Assembly (NCBI GenBank): GCA_030867875.1
Contig: JAOWCC010000577.1
Coordinates: 89,881,740 to 89,945,739, forward strand
Reading direction: 5' to 3'
From: Actinernus sp. WN-2022
Lineage: Eukaryota > Cnidaria > Anthozoa > Actiniaria > Actinernidae
DNA length: 64,000 bases
Of this stretch, positions 33,991 to 46,012 are shown in pieces. Both the position numbers and the translations under genes were made by a program. The notes under the pieces were generated by a model that had not been told where the DNA came from, did no database searches, and saw nothing but the letters and a program-made list of their open reading frames with translations. The first letter of the stretch is position 1. Each line of letters starts with the position of its first letter.

Positions 33991-34568
33991 TAATAGATAT
34001 TCAGGCACTAACTCTTAAGGAAATCTTGCTGCCTTTGAAAGCAGTAAGGAAAAGTGAGTTAAGCTCCCGCTGACTAGTTCGTACTTCGATTCTTGCAAAC
34101 TACTAAAAAGACATTTTTTAACATACATGTACTATTCCGGAATAATTCTCGATACCTTTATGCACCTAATATTTCCGAAATTATTCCGGAATAATTTCCG
34201 CAAGGCTAGTACTTCGACTGTTAATTCCCGGATATAATACAATTATGAAGATCTTTCAGCGTCATAATATGAAAGTGTCAGATCCCTTCGTATCTCACGT
34301 ATACGTCACATATGTCCTTAATTAATTTGATGTTTATTTGCTTTCTCTTCTGGATGAAGCTGTTATTCTTATAGTCAGCTGGTGAAATGAGGGTCGATGG
34401 CAGCAAATCACGGCCACTGATGAATATATCGGTCAGTGTGTGTTAAACAGCGAAGGACTCTAGTTGTACAACAAAGCGGAGGTCTAAAACGCTCAAACAA
34501 GCAACAATTTTGGAGTTCGGTTATATTTTCTAAACGCTCGATTGTATATCGTAATATATATTTGAAAT
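33991..34568. promoter_or_regulatory. Upstream flank of the GPCR; promoter not resolved
   Basis: No clear TATA box or initiator can be assigned. An in-frame TGA at 34563 sits two codons before the ATG, so the coding region does not extend further 5' in the unspliced sequence. A 5' noncoding exon cannot be excluded. Confidence 0.3.
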
Positions 34569-35253
34569 ATGCCTACTCCTACAGTGTTACTTATTAGTGA
34601 CAATTGCACAGACGCAGCGGTTGCCATACGCAAAAATGAGGACGGTGCACTGAAAACACTTCGAGTTATATCGTATATCGTTATTTGCATCGTTGGTACA
34701 ATGGGAAATGCATTGGTCATGCTGGCGACACGAAAGCAGCGAATGAGAAATGTAATGAACCTCTTCATTGCAAATCTGGCACTCGCGGACTTCACTGTAT
34801 GTCTAATATCGATTCCAGTCTCTCTTACATACACGAATCTTGGGTACTGGCCGTTTAAATCGCTTCTTTGCAAGACGATGCCATATTTACAAGGCGTTAC
34901 CGTATCTGCGTCTATTGGAACACTCGTGGCAATTGCGAGTGATCGCTTTGTTGTTATAGTCTTTCCAACAACGAAAAAAATGAAGATTTCTCAGATGAGG
35001 ATCACAGTGGCTATAATTTGGTTCTTATCAGCTTTGATGGCATTTCCAGTGACTCTGTATAGTGAAGTGATCCAGGATAATGGAGACGGTTTGAATATTA
35101 CTAGTTGTATTGAAGTCTGGCCTTCTCGGAGTGCGCGTAAAACATATACCCTTCTTTTGTTTCTGGTTCTGTTCCTTCTTCCAATGTGTGCCATGTCGAT
35201 AACGTATACAGCAATAATAATGAAGTTGAGGAGTCTACATCCGACACAAGAAG
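34569..35253 (+). CDS. Class A GPCR, neuropeptide-receptor type, exon 1 (TM1-TM5)
   Basis: This encodes residues 1-228 of a 315-residue rhodopsin-class receptor, a plasma-membrane protein expected to bind an extracellular ligand and signal through G proteins. The N-terminus is short, with a possible glycosylation site at N12. TM1 carries GN at 46-47, TM2 carries LALAD with D74, and C101 before TM3 can pair with C180 in the second extracellular loop. TM3 ends in DRF at 125-127 in place of DRY. TM4 has W151, TM5 has LLP near 205, and N176 is another possible glycosylation site. CKTMPYLQGVTVSASIGTLV resembles NPFF, orexin and related peptide receptors. It ends in GAAG|GTAATT (donor at 35254), phase 1. 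The frame stays open by chance into the intron to 35765, but that extension lacks TM6-TM7. The ligand is unknown. Confidence 0.92.
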
Positions 35254-36709
35254 GTAATTACTATTTACTTTTAATGATTTCTTTGAAATCAAACCCTCGC
35301 GTTTCTTTATTTACCCCATGGACTTTAAAATCCTTTGTAATCCATAATTTAAAATTATACAACATTTTCGCTCTGGTATTACAAACAGATCAACACCAAA
35401 ATCATAAAATACCTAAAGCAGGCTGCAAGTTACTGTTCAGTAAAGTAAATCATATGACATCATATAAAATACGAAAAATCGAACATCAACTTTGCAATAT
35501 TTTGAATAACAGTAAAGGCAATATTCCGTTCGTAATATTAATACGGGGCGCAATAGTGTTTTACACATTTCTCTTAGTGTTTTGCGCCATTTTCCCTTCA
35601 TCTCTTCTCTGCAAAATGATTCTCCGCATGAAAGTCTTTTACTTCTACGAAGTTGTCTCGTTTCGCGGACAACATCAAGAATACCTGGCTAGTCCTAGTT
35701 GTCACTGGTATATTTTTTCAATAGAAAACAGCGTTTTAATGCGTTTTAAACCGCAATGTTGTTAAGGCGTTTAAAAATGAACCACACAACTCAGCAGGCG
35801 AACGAATTGAAAGTAGAATCCCTACGTGTTGTACAAATCAAAACATTATATTACAAGTGAGAAAATAGCATGCACTAATTTACGAAATAATTAAATCGAC
35901 ATTAGTTTCAGTGATGGTATAAAACTGATATTAAAAATAAACTTTCACCATTCAAATATATAATAAAATTGTATATCAGCTGAACAAAACATTACAGCTG
36001 GGAGTATTTACTGCTACGTTATGGTCCAAGGAACAAGTGCAACGGATATCGCAAGTTGTTTCTGTGGAAACACATTTTATAAACAGTTATGCTCGAGGCT
36101 AATACAAGTTTTTATTGCGGCGGTACAAAAACTTTACATATATGTATATCTGTACATGTATATATAAACAAAAAACGTGTTCATTGAGATAAATTCATAC
36201 TACCCGAGTTATATTTTATTGTTATTTATGCAAAGACGCAATATAACGGACATGTTTTCTCGCGGCATCACGGAGAGATTTTCTCGCGGCATAGTCACAA
36301 TATACAACGTTTGGAATTTTGACTATTTTTATTAAAAAGGAAAAAGGGAAGAACTTTTGAAATCAATAGTTCCAATAAAAGCTGGTAAATCGCATATAAT
36401 ATTCAAATGTTCTCTACCATTTTCATAATGATTATTTTTATAAAAGCCTGGCCACGCATGTAAAGATTGCAAATGGTTGGGTTTTTACGATGTTTAGTAG
36501 GTAGTAGGTGAACGTATGTCCATTACCAAGAGAACACAGGGCGTATCATTAAAGACACCAGTGAACAACCGGAATAACATTAAATGAGTATATTCTTAAA
36601 ACAACAATGATGCGTTTCAGCTGGAAGGAGAAAAGATAGAGGATGGCTCGCAGTACCTGCGATCAATTTCTCTACCACGAATTAATGCGTTGCTATAGTG
36701 TTATTGGCT

Positions 36710-37299
36710 TTAAAGTGCCAATGACATGAAACAATCGATCCCATTTTTATTTCATTTTATTAAATTATAGGCTTCCCTTAGCCATTTTGTGCAATGATAA
36801 ATCAATTTGGAGAGCGCGAACATAATTTTATTTCGTATCGAAGTCAAACATAATTGCCAAAATTAGGCGACAATTTTTATGCCGTTAAAGATATGCTAAT
36901 CACATGCGTGATGTCACTAGGTCCTTCATTTATATTCACAAAAGTAAAAATATGGCTGACTACAAGGATTATATTAGAACAATTATGGCCATCGTCAAGG
37001 TTTCTCAACGTATTACATATTTAAATTGAAACTGGCCAAAAATGCACTTATTTTGTAGTATTTATGGAGACGAATATAAATGCGCAGACCTAGTGACGTC
37101 ACGCATGTGATTACCATATCTTTAACAGCAGAAAATTTGTCGCCTGATTTTGGCAATTCCGCCTGACTTCGATACGAAAACAAATGTGTTCGCGCTCTCC
37201 AAATTGATTCTTAATTGCACAAAATGAATAAGAGAAGCGTAGAATGTAATAAAATAAAATAAAAACGGGATCGAATTTTTCATGTCATTGGCACTTTAA
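36710..37299. mobile_element. 582-bp piggyBac-type MITE with TTAA target duplication
   Basis: TTAA at 36710-36713 and 37296-37299 flanks ends AGTGCCAATGACATGAAA and its inverse TTTCATGTCATTGGCACT. The arms are long and imperfect, about 230 bp: GGAGAGCGCGAACA/TGTTCGCGCTCTCC and CACATGCGTGATGTCAC/GTGACGTCACGCATGTG. Noncoding. TTAA specificity is the hallmark of piggyBac elements. Confidence 0.85.
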
Positions 37300-38266
37300 C
37301 TACGCAAACCTTTCAACACAAAATACACAATTGTTCTAACGTCAAAATATAAATGTATGTACATGTACGTGTATGTAATTTGTAACTGAATGGTAATAAG
37401 GAATATAACTCAGGAATATATACATTACTATGTGAGGAAAATATACAGGTATTATATATACTTTATTTATATATCTCTTTACCTAAGTTTAGATCATTAC
37501 TATTTAAATATTACGTGTCTGCCATCACTTCTGTATTTGACATCGAGAACCCTACATCTTGGAAGTCTGTATGTCTGAAATGTCAGCAGGCAAGACAGTT
37601 AACCGCACCTCTCAAATGATGCTTTTAGGTTGAAATAAGTATTGTAATTAGATCATTTATTGTAATTTTATTTTTCATAGGAAACCAACGTAATTGGCTA
37701 ACGCTGTGTTGGTTCTCCTGGCCTCTATGTTTTGTTTGTTGTATATTTTACTTTATTCTATTTTGTATCTTCTATTATGGCCGAAGTAAATAAATTAATA
37801 TATATATAACCAGGGTATTTTCTAATCCCTTCAGTAAAATCGTATATCCAATATTTACAGCTACGATTCTAAGAAACTGAATATAATCATATGCCATTCT
37901 TTGATAATTTGTACGTGTTCAAAAAGGAAAAAAAAAGGATTTCACATACAAGTGAAAACAAAATATATGGAAAGATAGCTGGGAACTAATATATATATAA
38001 TTTAAGCAATAGTTTATATTTACATTATTTTTGCCCCAAGAGCTGGTAGCTCACTTCGGGACTTACGTAATTTTACGCCTTTTAAATAAATTCAATACAA
38101 ATCAAGATTCAAATATTAATTATTATTTTAACCATCTCTCGTCATTCATTATTCCCTAAGTTTTAAACACAAATATTCATGATTGCTGCAATTTTGTAGC
38201 CATGATTCATGATTTCGCTTCCACCCCGATTTTAAACTGAAACTTATCGTTAATTCATTGGCACAT
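37300..38266. other. No gene seen (intronic)
   Basis: AT-rich with TA dinucleotide runs near 37795 and 37990. Confidence 0.55.
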
Positions 38267-38520
38267 AGAGCGGATTTCAATTGAGTATCGGAAGTATTTT
38301 GGTTTTGCGTTTACTAAGCTCTCCTATTGGCTGAGAAAGTAAACCAACCAATCAGATTCCAAAGTAAAACCAAACGCAAATTGGTTTTGGTGTTGCTTTG
38401 GTTTGTCATTGGCTCACAGGGAAGCCATTTATGAGTTACTTGTGATTACTCGCTCCTATGATTGGCTGGCTGCGGATAATTTGCGTTTGGTTTCACTACA
38501 CTCAACTGAAAACCGCACTA
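38267..38520. mobile_element. 254-bp MITE, TAGWGCGGWTTTCA ends
   Basis: TAGAGCGGATTTCAATTGAG at 38267 matches the inverse of the right end (CTCAACTGAAAACCGCACTA, ending 38520). TTGGTTTTGCG versus CGTTTGGTTTC keeps the arms similar inward. It is rich in ATTGGCT words. Confidence 0.7.
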
Positions 38521-39411
38521 TAATATATATGTTTGTATATGAATGCCAGCCTGTGGTACATAGAGCAGAATTCGTATGAGTGGGAAAAATACGGCATGTA
38601 CGTATCCTTACCGTAGCCGTACTGCAGCTGTACGTAACTCTGTAACTTGCCTACTCATACGAAATCCCATATAGTGTCTATGTATTGATTCAACTTACTG
38701 GTAATATATTTTTTACAGCTTACGTAACTGTTACATATATTGTTGTCATATTCTTTGAAGTGGATTATGTTGCTATGCCTCCTTTTTCCCCCTTAAACAC
38801 CAATATTGAACAGAAAACTAATCCTTTGACGCTGTTGCCTTTTACCATCGAATAATATGTATGGTAGATCTAAACTTTTGTAATTTCTCTGCTGAGTTTA
38901 ATTTCTAGTCGAATACTAATGAACAAATACAAACAAGCTTGTAGTAGAGAAGTCAATCATACACAACATTTATTTTAGAAATATATAAAACGATATTCAT
39001 TTGTTAAAATATATTTTATTTTGTTTCAGTTCCTTTTTCCATTCTCTCCTTTTTAATTAGCTTCCGAATGTATATAATACTACCGATCCTAGGCAAGTGT
39101 TGGACAGTACTATTTGCTGATATCAGTAGTATGTAAAATACATCCATATAATTATAATACACAGAGACATTATTACATAAAATTGTCCTTGCGTTTTCGC
39201 GGCTCGGTAAATATCCCCCAACAGGCACCTCCACTGAGAGGCCGGAATAATTGTCTATTACTATCTACCACACAAGTGAAACAGCCATGCAGCCTTAAAT
39301 TAGTTCAAAAAGTTCATAAATCCATTAAACAGCGAATTATTGGAGCGCGAGACCGAAATCAGTGCATAACACTGGATATTCCGAGTTTGAGTGGCCAATC
39401 GCTATTCACTT
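38521..39411. other. No gene seen (intronic)
   Basis: Contains a weak inverted pair (GAATTCGTATGAGT / ACTCATACGAAAT, 38570-38660) but no coding region. Confidence 0.5.
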
Positions 39412-41636
39412 GTGTGGTGTATACTCTTAAGTGATCTTATTCTAAACTACACTAAAGGACGCGCCACAGTGGAATTTGGTGAGAAAAATATAACTTATGG
39501 AAAACTTAATGAATAGTTGCCAAAATGTTTGCTTTTAAAAATAGTTTGAGAACGGATTAAATACGTGTATGTGGTTTCAAAAGTCCAAAAAATGAAAATA
39601 GGAGACAGATTACTTAATTTATTCATCCGATCAACGTGTAGATGTTAATGTCAACGTATAAATAAGTAGCTTTTGAGGCCTTTTCATTAAAAAGATGACG
39701 CAGATTGATCACTAAAATAAAGAGATTTCCTGAACAAACCACCAAGAACAGCAAAAGTAATATTAGTAATACTATAGGAAAATCACATGCTTGACGAGGA
39801 AATTCCATGGAAAATTCCACGAGAAAACTGATATTATCACCTGAGTCGCAAATTTTCCTGAAATCACATAATCCGATGAATTACTTGATGATTTATTACT
39901 TTTGTTGATATTTTGCTAATGTATAAATAGCACGCGTAGCATACGGTGGTGATTCCACTCTGAATCACCATTCTTCTCAGCAATCAGCGTATGATTTCGC
40001 AAATGACGCACTAGTTCGATTAGATGTGACTATATGCGATTATATAAAGTATCTTAATCCGTATCAAATCAGGGGGTGCGAGATGCTGGATGATGAACAA
40101 AATCAACTTTCTAAGATTGTATTGTTCTATAGCGTTTGCAAAGCTTTTGTTGCCATTGATCCTACGATCTGCACGTTTCAGAGTAGCTGTCAAAAACATC
40201 GGAAAGCAATCAAAGAAGGGAATTGAAGCATTCACAACTAAACCACAAAAATTATTTTCTGAATGTGTGCCATGGTTACTTAGAAATCTTCAATTAGGAG
40301 GGCTTTTCTCTGATAAGATAGATTCGAAAGCGATTTTAAAAACAATGGACATAATAGAATAAATCACAACACGAGTTATTTAGTTATTTAGAATTTGCTT
40401 TCCCTAGACCAATAATAAATTTCAGAAGCATGACAGTTCTCTGACAAGGAAGGAAGGTCATAAACTTAAGGACTTTCTTCTCTTTCCTTTTGACACGTCG
40501 TACAAATTTCCTTCCTACGAAAGTTACGTTATTGACACGAATTCCGAAAACTTTGACATCGGCCGAGTAATTTTTTTATATCTAATTAAAAATATTGATA
40601 TCTGTTTTTTCGAAATTATTTCTGTTATATTTTACGTGTAATAAATATACACATGCAAGGAGACAGCGAGAGAGAACTGTTAGGTTTTCTTTGTTTTAAA
40701 CGATGTAATTAGTCTCAGAAAAACGTAACCGAACAGATTTCAAAATATTAATTTTTTTCAGCCATTTTATTTCTAATTATTTATATGGTAGTGATAATAC
40801 TGGTGTTAGGTACGGCACTAAATGCAAATAAAAAGCAATAATAGAAGAGAAATTATAGCACCTGTATGCGGAAACAAACAGGAAAGTAAGTCACATCTTG
40901 AAGCGAGCTTTAAAGTTAAGAATAAAGATAAATTTTAAGAGTTTTACTGACAAGACTCTCAGAAACGATTTGTGTGGAAGATAGATACGACTTCAAATAC
41001 AATTATATCGGGTGTACACTGGCGTTCCTCCTCTCCCCTTTGCTAATGGAGTTGCGATTAAATCAGTGAGAGTTGTTGGCATAATCGTAATGGCAGGAAA
41101 AGCAAATGAATATGTTATCTCCGATCTAAATACCAAGACACCAGTCTATTGCTAAACATACTTACTAGCAAATGTTGGAAATATAAAGAGCATACCGCGT
41201 TATTTCGTGTTTTGCTCGACCATTTTCTAGCACTCAATATGCACCAAATTAAAGTGCACTTAACATTTTCAGTTTCAACACCAAATATCGTTTCTACATC
41301 GAGTGAATAGTTGAATACAAGAATATTTCTTGATTTGAGTGTTGTGTCTATGAGTTATAGCGAAGTTTATATTTCGAATATGCTAATGATGCGACGTCTA
41401 CCCAGACATTTACTGTTATAACTTACTTCTTCTTGGTATGAAACTATTCTCTGACTTAGTCAAAACATTGGTAAAATCACTGATACAAACTATGAGTAAA
41501 ACATGTTTTTGTATAATAAATGATTCCTTGTTAAGACGTCGCATATTCGGAATATAAATAGATGCTTTCTAGCGTAACAACGTGCAGTTGGAAAACGCCT
41601 TCATTACGGCTCGTAGCTATGCTGTCGTTCAAGAGA

Positions 41637-41785
41637 TAATGGCCCTTTGCACGTTACATAATAGCCGCCATGTTGGTGTACAGTTAACAATAGATTCTTC
41701 GTTAGCTTCTTTTGTTCTGTACACCAACATGGCCGCCATGCCCTTTGTCATTTGAATCTCTGGGGATTGAGTGCAAACCATATAT
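41637..41785. mobile_element. ~147-bp MITE present only in duplicon copy A
   Basis: GCCGCCATGTTGGTGTACAG (41664) is inverted as CTGTACACCAACATGGC (41717-41733). Copy B at 57144-57156 reads AGACAATTCATTGG straight through where copy A has the insertion between AGATAAT and ATTCATTGG, giving the empty site. Confidence 0.75.
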
Positions 41786-42187
41786 TCATTGGTCTCTCTT
41801 TTATGTTGCAGCTGTCCATCAGGCAAACACTCCACTGGTTTTTCGCGTGGTTTCTGTGTTAAAGCGCGTAGCGCAGAGATATGATCGAATTTATCTTGAG
41901 TGTTCAACTCGATATCTCACGAGAGATATGTCGAGTTCAGAATGAAGCTAACAGGCAACATTCCATATCTCTGTCTGACCATGTCCTATCATGTATTATT
42001 CTGTTTATTTTATAAACAATGCTTTAATATAAGCACAATAATGGCGTTTATATGAAATATGAAATACAACATCCTTGCCATGCGAAAGAGCATATACATA
42101 TATTGGTGATTCTGTAGAATTTGAATGTTGTAAAGTTACAGCGCTTTGAAATTAGAGAGAGAAATACCATGTAGGCCTTTACAGCCT

Positions 42188-43410
42188 CGCTTTTATGGCG
42201 CGCCGAATGGTCCAAAAATAAAAATCGCTATTGTAATCACATAAAAATGTGTTATCACCAATATGTTGTCAACTGTCCTTGTTTTCATGTCAACGCTACT
42301 CAAAACGTCGATCAATAACTTAACCTCTGTTGATTGCCATCAAATACCCTGTTGTTTCAAATAACCTCTAGAGATGGTGATAAAAAAAAACTCTGGTGAT
42401 CGAAAAAAACTCTGGTGATCGAAAATAAACTCCGGTGATCGAAAAAAAACAATGGTGATTGAGAGTTTTTCTTTTATATTCGTTTCGTGTCTGAACAATT
42501 TCGCCTGATGCCGGAAATGCTTTGAGTCGAACTCTAAAATGCCGAGGTGAGTCGATTAGTTTCTAAATTGCTGTGAAATCGCATTGTATACGAATGGATT
42601 TACGACTTCTATCTATCAAGAACGTACACATGTTGACGTGTTCCTACGTCTACAAAGACACAACAATTAAAACCTACTATGAGGTACCGGTATTGTTACC
42701 TAAATTGACATTGGGTGGTGCGCGAATATATTTTTCAGTTTGAGACTCTAATATAGGCTGTGCGGGTAATAGGCCGGAAATTACGGTATGCAAAGTTCTA
42801 CCGTCTTGCATATCGAAAAAGTTGCAAATTAAAGACACAGAAAGAATAGAGTGGTTACATAACCGACCTAGCCAAGTGATTTTTTTTTATCACAAGAGTT
42901 TTTTTTCGATCACCAGAGTTTTTGTTTCGATCATCAGAGTTTTTTTTCGATCACCGGAGTTTTTTTTCGACCACCAGAGTTTTTTCGACCACCAGAGTTT
43001 TTTTCGATCACCAGAGTTTTTTTTCGATCACCAGAGTTTTTTTCGATCACCGGAGTTTTTTCGACCACCAGAGTTTTTTTCGATCACCAGAGTTTTTTTC
43101 GATCACCAGAGTTTTTTTTGATCACCAGAGTTTTTTTCGACCACCAGAGTTTTTTTCGATCACCAGAGTGTTTTTTTCGATCACCAGAGTTTTTTCGATC
43201 ACCAGAGTTTTTTATCACCATCTTTAGAGGTTTTTTTGAAACAAAAGGGTATTTGATGGCAATCAACAGAGGTTAAGTTATTTATCGAGGTTTTGAGTAG
43301 CGTTGACAAATGAAAACAAGGACAGTTGACAACATATTGGTGATAACACATTTTTATGTGATTACAATAGCGATTTATATTTTTGGACTATTCGGCGCGC
43401 CATACGCTTT
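42188..43410. mobile_element. 1.2-kb foldback element with minisatellite arms, 6-bp target duplication
   Basis: CGCTTT at 42188-42193 and 43405-43410 flanks an element (42194-43404) whose ends are TATGGCGCGCCGAATGGTCC and the inverse of GGACTATTCGGCGCGCCATA. The arms stay similar for about 180 bp (TGTTATCACCAATATGTTG, AACAAGGACAGTTGAC and CAACAGAGGTTAAG on the two strands). They then pass into a minisatellite: 4 units of CTCTGGTGATCGAAAAAAA on the left, and about 17 units of the inverse on the right. A unique ~430-bp loop lies between. No transposase; absent from copy B. Confidence 0.85.
42890..43215 (+). repeat. Minisatellite, about 17 units of TTTTTTTCGATCACCAGAG
   Basis: Unit length varies 18-22 bp, mostly by the T-run; variants are GACCACC and CACCGGAG. 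Open frames over it are repeats of FFDHQSFF type and are not genes. The inverse, shorter array is at 42390-42455. Confidence 0.95.
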
Positions 43411-44120
43411 CATATATTTTCTACATTTAAAATGCCAATAACTCGACATTGCTTTCAAACTGTGGTCAATTACTAATTTACGGTACGATTTTTCATGTGG
43501 TAGCAATAGTTTCACTGTACACATTAATCTTTCAATTTATGCAAATTAGGTGGCGGCCATTATGAATGAGGTCAATAGGCTGAGAGCCGATACACACGTA
43601 AAATCGTCATATTTTACGTGGGTTTAGATTTCTCAAACCTATATATAACTCATAGACGCACCACTCCACTCAAGAAATATTCTACTGTTCAACTATAAAC
43701 TTGATGCAGAATCGATATTTATGATAACGAACTGATAAACCGGATTAGGTGCACTTCAAAGCATGAAACATACATGGTTTACCTATTCGAATTCACATAA
43801 ATATGTTGTGTATCAATTTCCCACGACCTTTCGTATTATGTTTTTAATGATTTAACGAAACCATTTTAGACTAAGAAAGGAAACAATATCAATAGTGAAG
43901 AAGTGCAGAAGGTTTGTACTCGAATGTTTAGATTTTTCATTTATTTCCATGCAGTTCTATAAGAACAACTAAAATATCATTCAAATCTCAATTCTAGGTG
44001 AAACGTCCATTTTCGAAATTTGATTATTTATTATATAAACTAGGGAAGCATCCTTGAGCTCAATGTGTGCACTACGTTTTCATAGATTTACTAATAGTGG
44101 GTTTCATGGTTTCGTTTCAG

Positions 44121-44383
44121 CGACTGTTCGGAATCACAAGAAAGTTGTACGCATGCTCATTGTCGTCATCGTCATGTTTGCAGTTTGTTGGTCTCCGTAT
44201 CACGTGTTGTTTCTATATTTGGACAAGTCTGGATTTCATACGACGGAGGCGCTAGATACAGCTGTTCACTTCTCGCAGTGGCTCATGTACTCGAACAGCG
44301 CCTGTAATCCTATTGTGTATGTCATTTTTAATGGACATTACAGGCGTGAGTTTCTAAAGATGATAACTTTTGACAAAAGCTAG
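44121..44383 (+). CDS. Class A GPCR, neuropeptide-receptor type, exon 2 (TM6-TM7)
   Basis: This final exon encodes residues 229-315. Joining phase 1 (G|CG) gives Ala at the junction, then TVRNHKKVVRMLIVVIVMF. TM6 holds CWSP at 251-254 and TM7 holds NPIVY at 291-295 (the NPxxY motif). FNGHYRREFLKMI then resembles the start of helix 8, and the protein ends at TAG 44381-44383 with almost no tail. The frame is open 66 bases upstream of the acceptor, but that part (SSMCALRFHRF...) is intronic. Spliced coding length is 948 bases, a multiple of three. All hallmark TM6-TM7 residues are present, so this copy, not the one at 58845, completes the receptor. Confidence 0.92.
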
Positions 44384-44776
44384 CTTAAGTGCTGCAATAT
44401 TCTGATTCAGTTAAAGAGAACATTTCTTAATTTTGGATTCTTTATGCAGAAGAAAAAATTAAGCTCTGCCTCCGGAATAATGTCCATTGCGTATCCATTT
44501 ATGTGTATTTTATTATCTGTAGTTTGTCTTTCCACTTAGCGCTAAAGTCGAAGATAATTCTGATGCTCAATATGCATGACTTTCAGAATCTAAATTCCAA
44601 AACGTCATTAATAATTTATGAAGCAAAAACTAAAGAAATGAATGTTTAATGAGTGGTTTCTAAATGTGATATACATATGGTCCTCATTTACATAAACTTT
44701 GGTCGTATATATGGCCAAAATAACTGAATTACATGACTCTATAACATCGACATTTTTGAAGACCTTCAATACATTC

Positions 44777-44851
44777 GCAGCGGTGTTTTATCAGATCTAC
44801 AAAAACTCGGGCTGCTACCTCGTGTTTGTAAATCTGATAAAACACCACTGC
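44777..44851. repeat. 75-bp palindrome in GPCR 3' flank
   Basis: GCAGCGGTGTTTTATCAGAT (44777) is inverted as ATCTGATAAAACACCACTGC (ending 44851). The paralogous palindrome in copy B is at 59487-59561, so it predates the duplication. It may be a small foldback MITE. Confidence 0.75.
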
Positions 44852-45164
44852 TTGTTTATTAAACATAACGCATCAATAAAATAGCAAGCAAAGTGTCGTT
44901 TTGAACTTTCCGCGGCCTCTTCGCCATATTAGGAAAATTTCATATTTGTAAGAGCTGCCAGGACATTCAAAATGGCGGTTTCTAGGTCCCAAATCACTAA
45001 ATCGACACTCGTTGTTTGATATGCTTGTTGATCAATTGCATAGAGATATGTTGCAGTAGAAAATATACGGTAGAGCTGTATGATAGGCATGTGTTCTGTG
45101 ACTTCTGTTGCAAGAGGCAGACCGTATTTCCTATTTCAAATTTCATGTTCGAAGGAGAATATTC

Positions 45165-45215
45165 GAGGGAAGCGCGCTAATCGAGGGGGGCGTGCTAATC
45201 GAGGGGGGCACTTAA
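45165..45215 (+). repeat. TAATCGAGGGGGGC short array (copy A)
   Basis: Three units around GCGCGCTAATCGAGGGGGGC. Copy B has two such arrays, 59714-59775 and 61185-61290. Confidence 0.85.
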
Positions 45216-45405
45216 TTAAAGATAAGTAACGATAAACAATAAAGTGTTTTACAGTCTGGGATGCTGCACTGAGTTCTTCAATTGACTTAGTCGTGTGATA
45301 GGTGGCGAATTTGTTATTTTATAATAATAATAATAATTCCTAACGATAATCGTAGAAATAATACAATCATTAATTAATTAATGTTATTTCGTTATCAAGC
45401 ACATA

Positions 45406-45959
45406 GTTAATGCAGGAGCCCATTACTAGGAGCGTCCATCTACCCCATTGGGTCTATGCGACGGCACAGACTCGTTTTGTGCTAAAAATAGACATAATTT
45501 TGCGGGAGCAATTTGAGCAGCCAATGAACACGACTCTTAAGACAAAGCGAAAGCGACGTCAGATTTTGCACATTCTCAGTTCAGTAATGGCGAAGTAAAT
45601 TCGATCGAGAGCAGTGATGTCGTCGTCAAGTTTAACATATTCATAACTCAGTGTTCAGACAAGTTATTTATTAAAATATGGCATTATTTATTAACAGGAA
45701 CCTGTCTCTCGTTCTTTTCATTATAAAACGTGTATGGGGTCTAATAATCACGGATTGTGGACTTCGACATTAGATCTCTCGCTCTGCTTTGGCCCCAATT
45801 ATATATTTTCAACTCCTTTGAACTCAACAATTTGAGAACCTCTTAGGAAGCACACCCTTTCACGGGAAAATCAATCTATTTATAGAACAAAACGAGTCTG
45901 TGCCGTCGTACTTATATAGTACTAGATGGACGCTCCTAGTAATGGGCTCCTGGTTAATG
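45406..45959. mobile_element. 540-bp hAT-like MITE, 7-bp target duplication
   Basis: GTTAATG lies at 45406-45412 and 45953-45959. The ends are CAGGAGCCCATTACTAGGAG and the inverse of CAGGAGCCCATTACTAGGAG, identical for at least 28 bp, and the arms continue through AGACTCGTTTTGT. CAGG termini are hAT-like, although hAT usually duplicates 8 bp. The related site at 10747 (CATAGTTAATGGCATAGCAA) is empty. Confidence 0.85.
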
Positions 45960-46012
45960 GGATAAAAACCAGCCAATCTTATGTAATTTCACTCAACTAG
46001 ATTAAATTGTTG

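Larger units (their letters stand above)
41283..43735. mobile_element. Older inverted-repeat element inside duplicon D, copy A
   Basis: Text at 41283-41372 (ATATCGTTTCTACATCGAGT, AGAATATTTCTTGATTTGAG, GTCTATGAGTTATA) is inverted at 43640-43735 (TATATAACTCATAGACGCAC, CTCAAGAAATATTCTACTG, GCAGAATCGATA). The same pair bounds 56725-58460 in copy B, so the element predates the duplication. A third, solo end is at 51205-51300. Later insertions sit within it. Confidence 0.65.
35254..44120 (+). other. GPCR intron, about 8.9 kb
   Basis: The donor is GTAATT at 35254 and the acceptor TTCGTTTCAG ends at 44120. It splits the gene in the third intracellular loop between TM5 and TM6. The first part (35254-36713) shows nothing but AT-rich DNA. 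The rest holds MITEs at 36714, 38267, 41637 and 42194 and most of duplicon D copy A. Confidence 0.85.
39412..45340 (+). repeat. Segmental duplication D, copy A (contains GPCR exon 2)
   Basis: It is collinear with 52746-61440. Landmarks: GTGTAGATGTTA (39639 and 52969), GATCTGCACGTTTCAGAGTA (40166 and 55351), GGTAAAATCACTGATACAAA (41470 and 56921), GGTTTGTACTCGAATGTTTA (43911 and 58635), the GPCR last exon (44121 and 58845) and GTGTGATA then TTATTTTATAATAATAAT (45293 and 61408). Copies differ by nested insertions on each side. It starts within the GPCR intron and ends past the gene, so only the 3' part of the gene was duplicated. Confidence 0.9.

Noticed and set aside
34569..35765. 398-codon open frame as the full GPCR
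   Set aside because: Residues after 228 lack TM6, CWxP and NPxxY, and begin exactly at a GTAATT donor. It is intron readthrough.
42890..43215. CRISPR-like array
   Set aside because: Units are contiguous with only T-run variation and no unique spacers; the setting is eukaryotic.
42822..43227. Two ~100-residue plus-strand frames and a minus-strand frame rich in FFDHQSFF or GDRKK
   Set aside because: They translate the ~19-bp minisatellite in different phases and have no other content.
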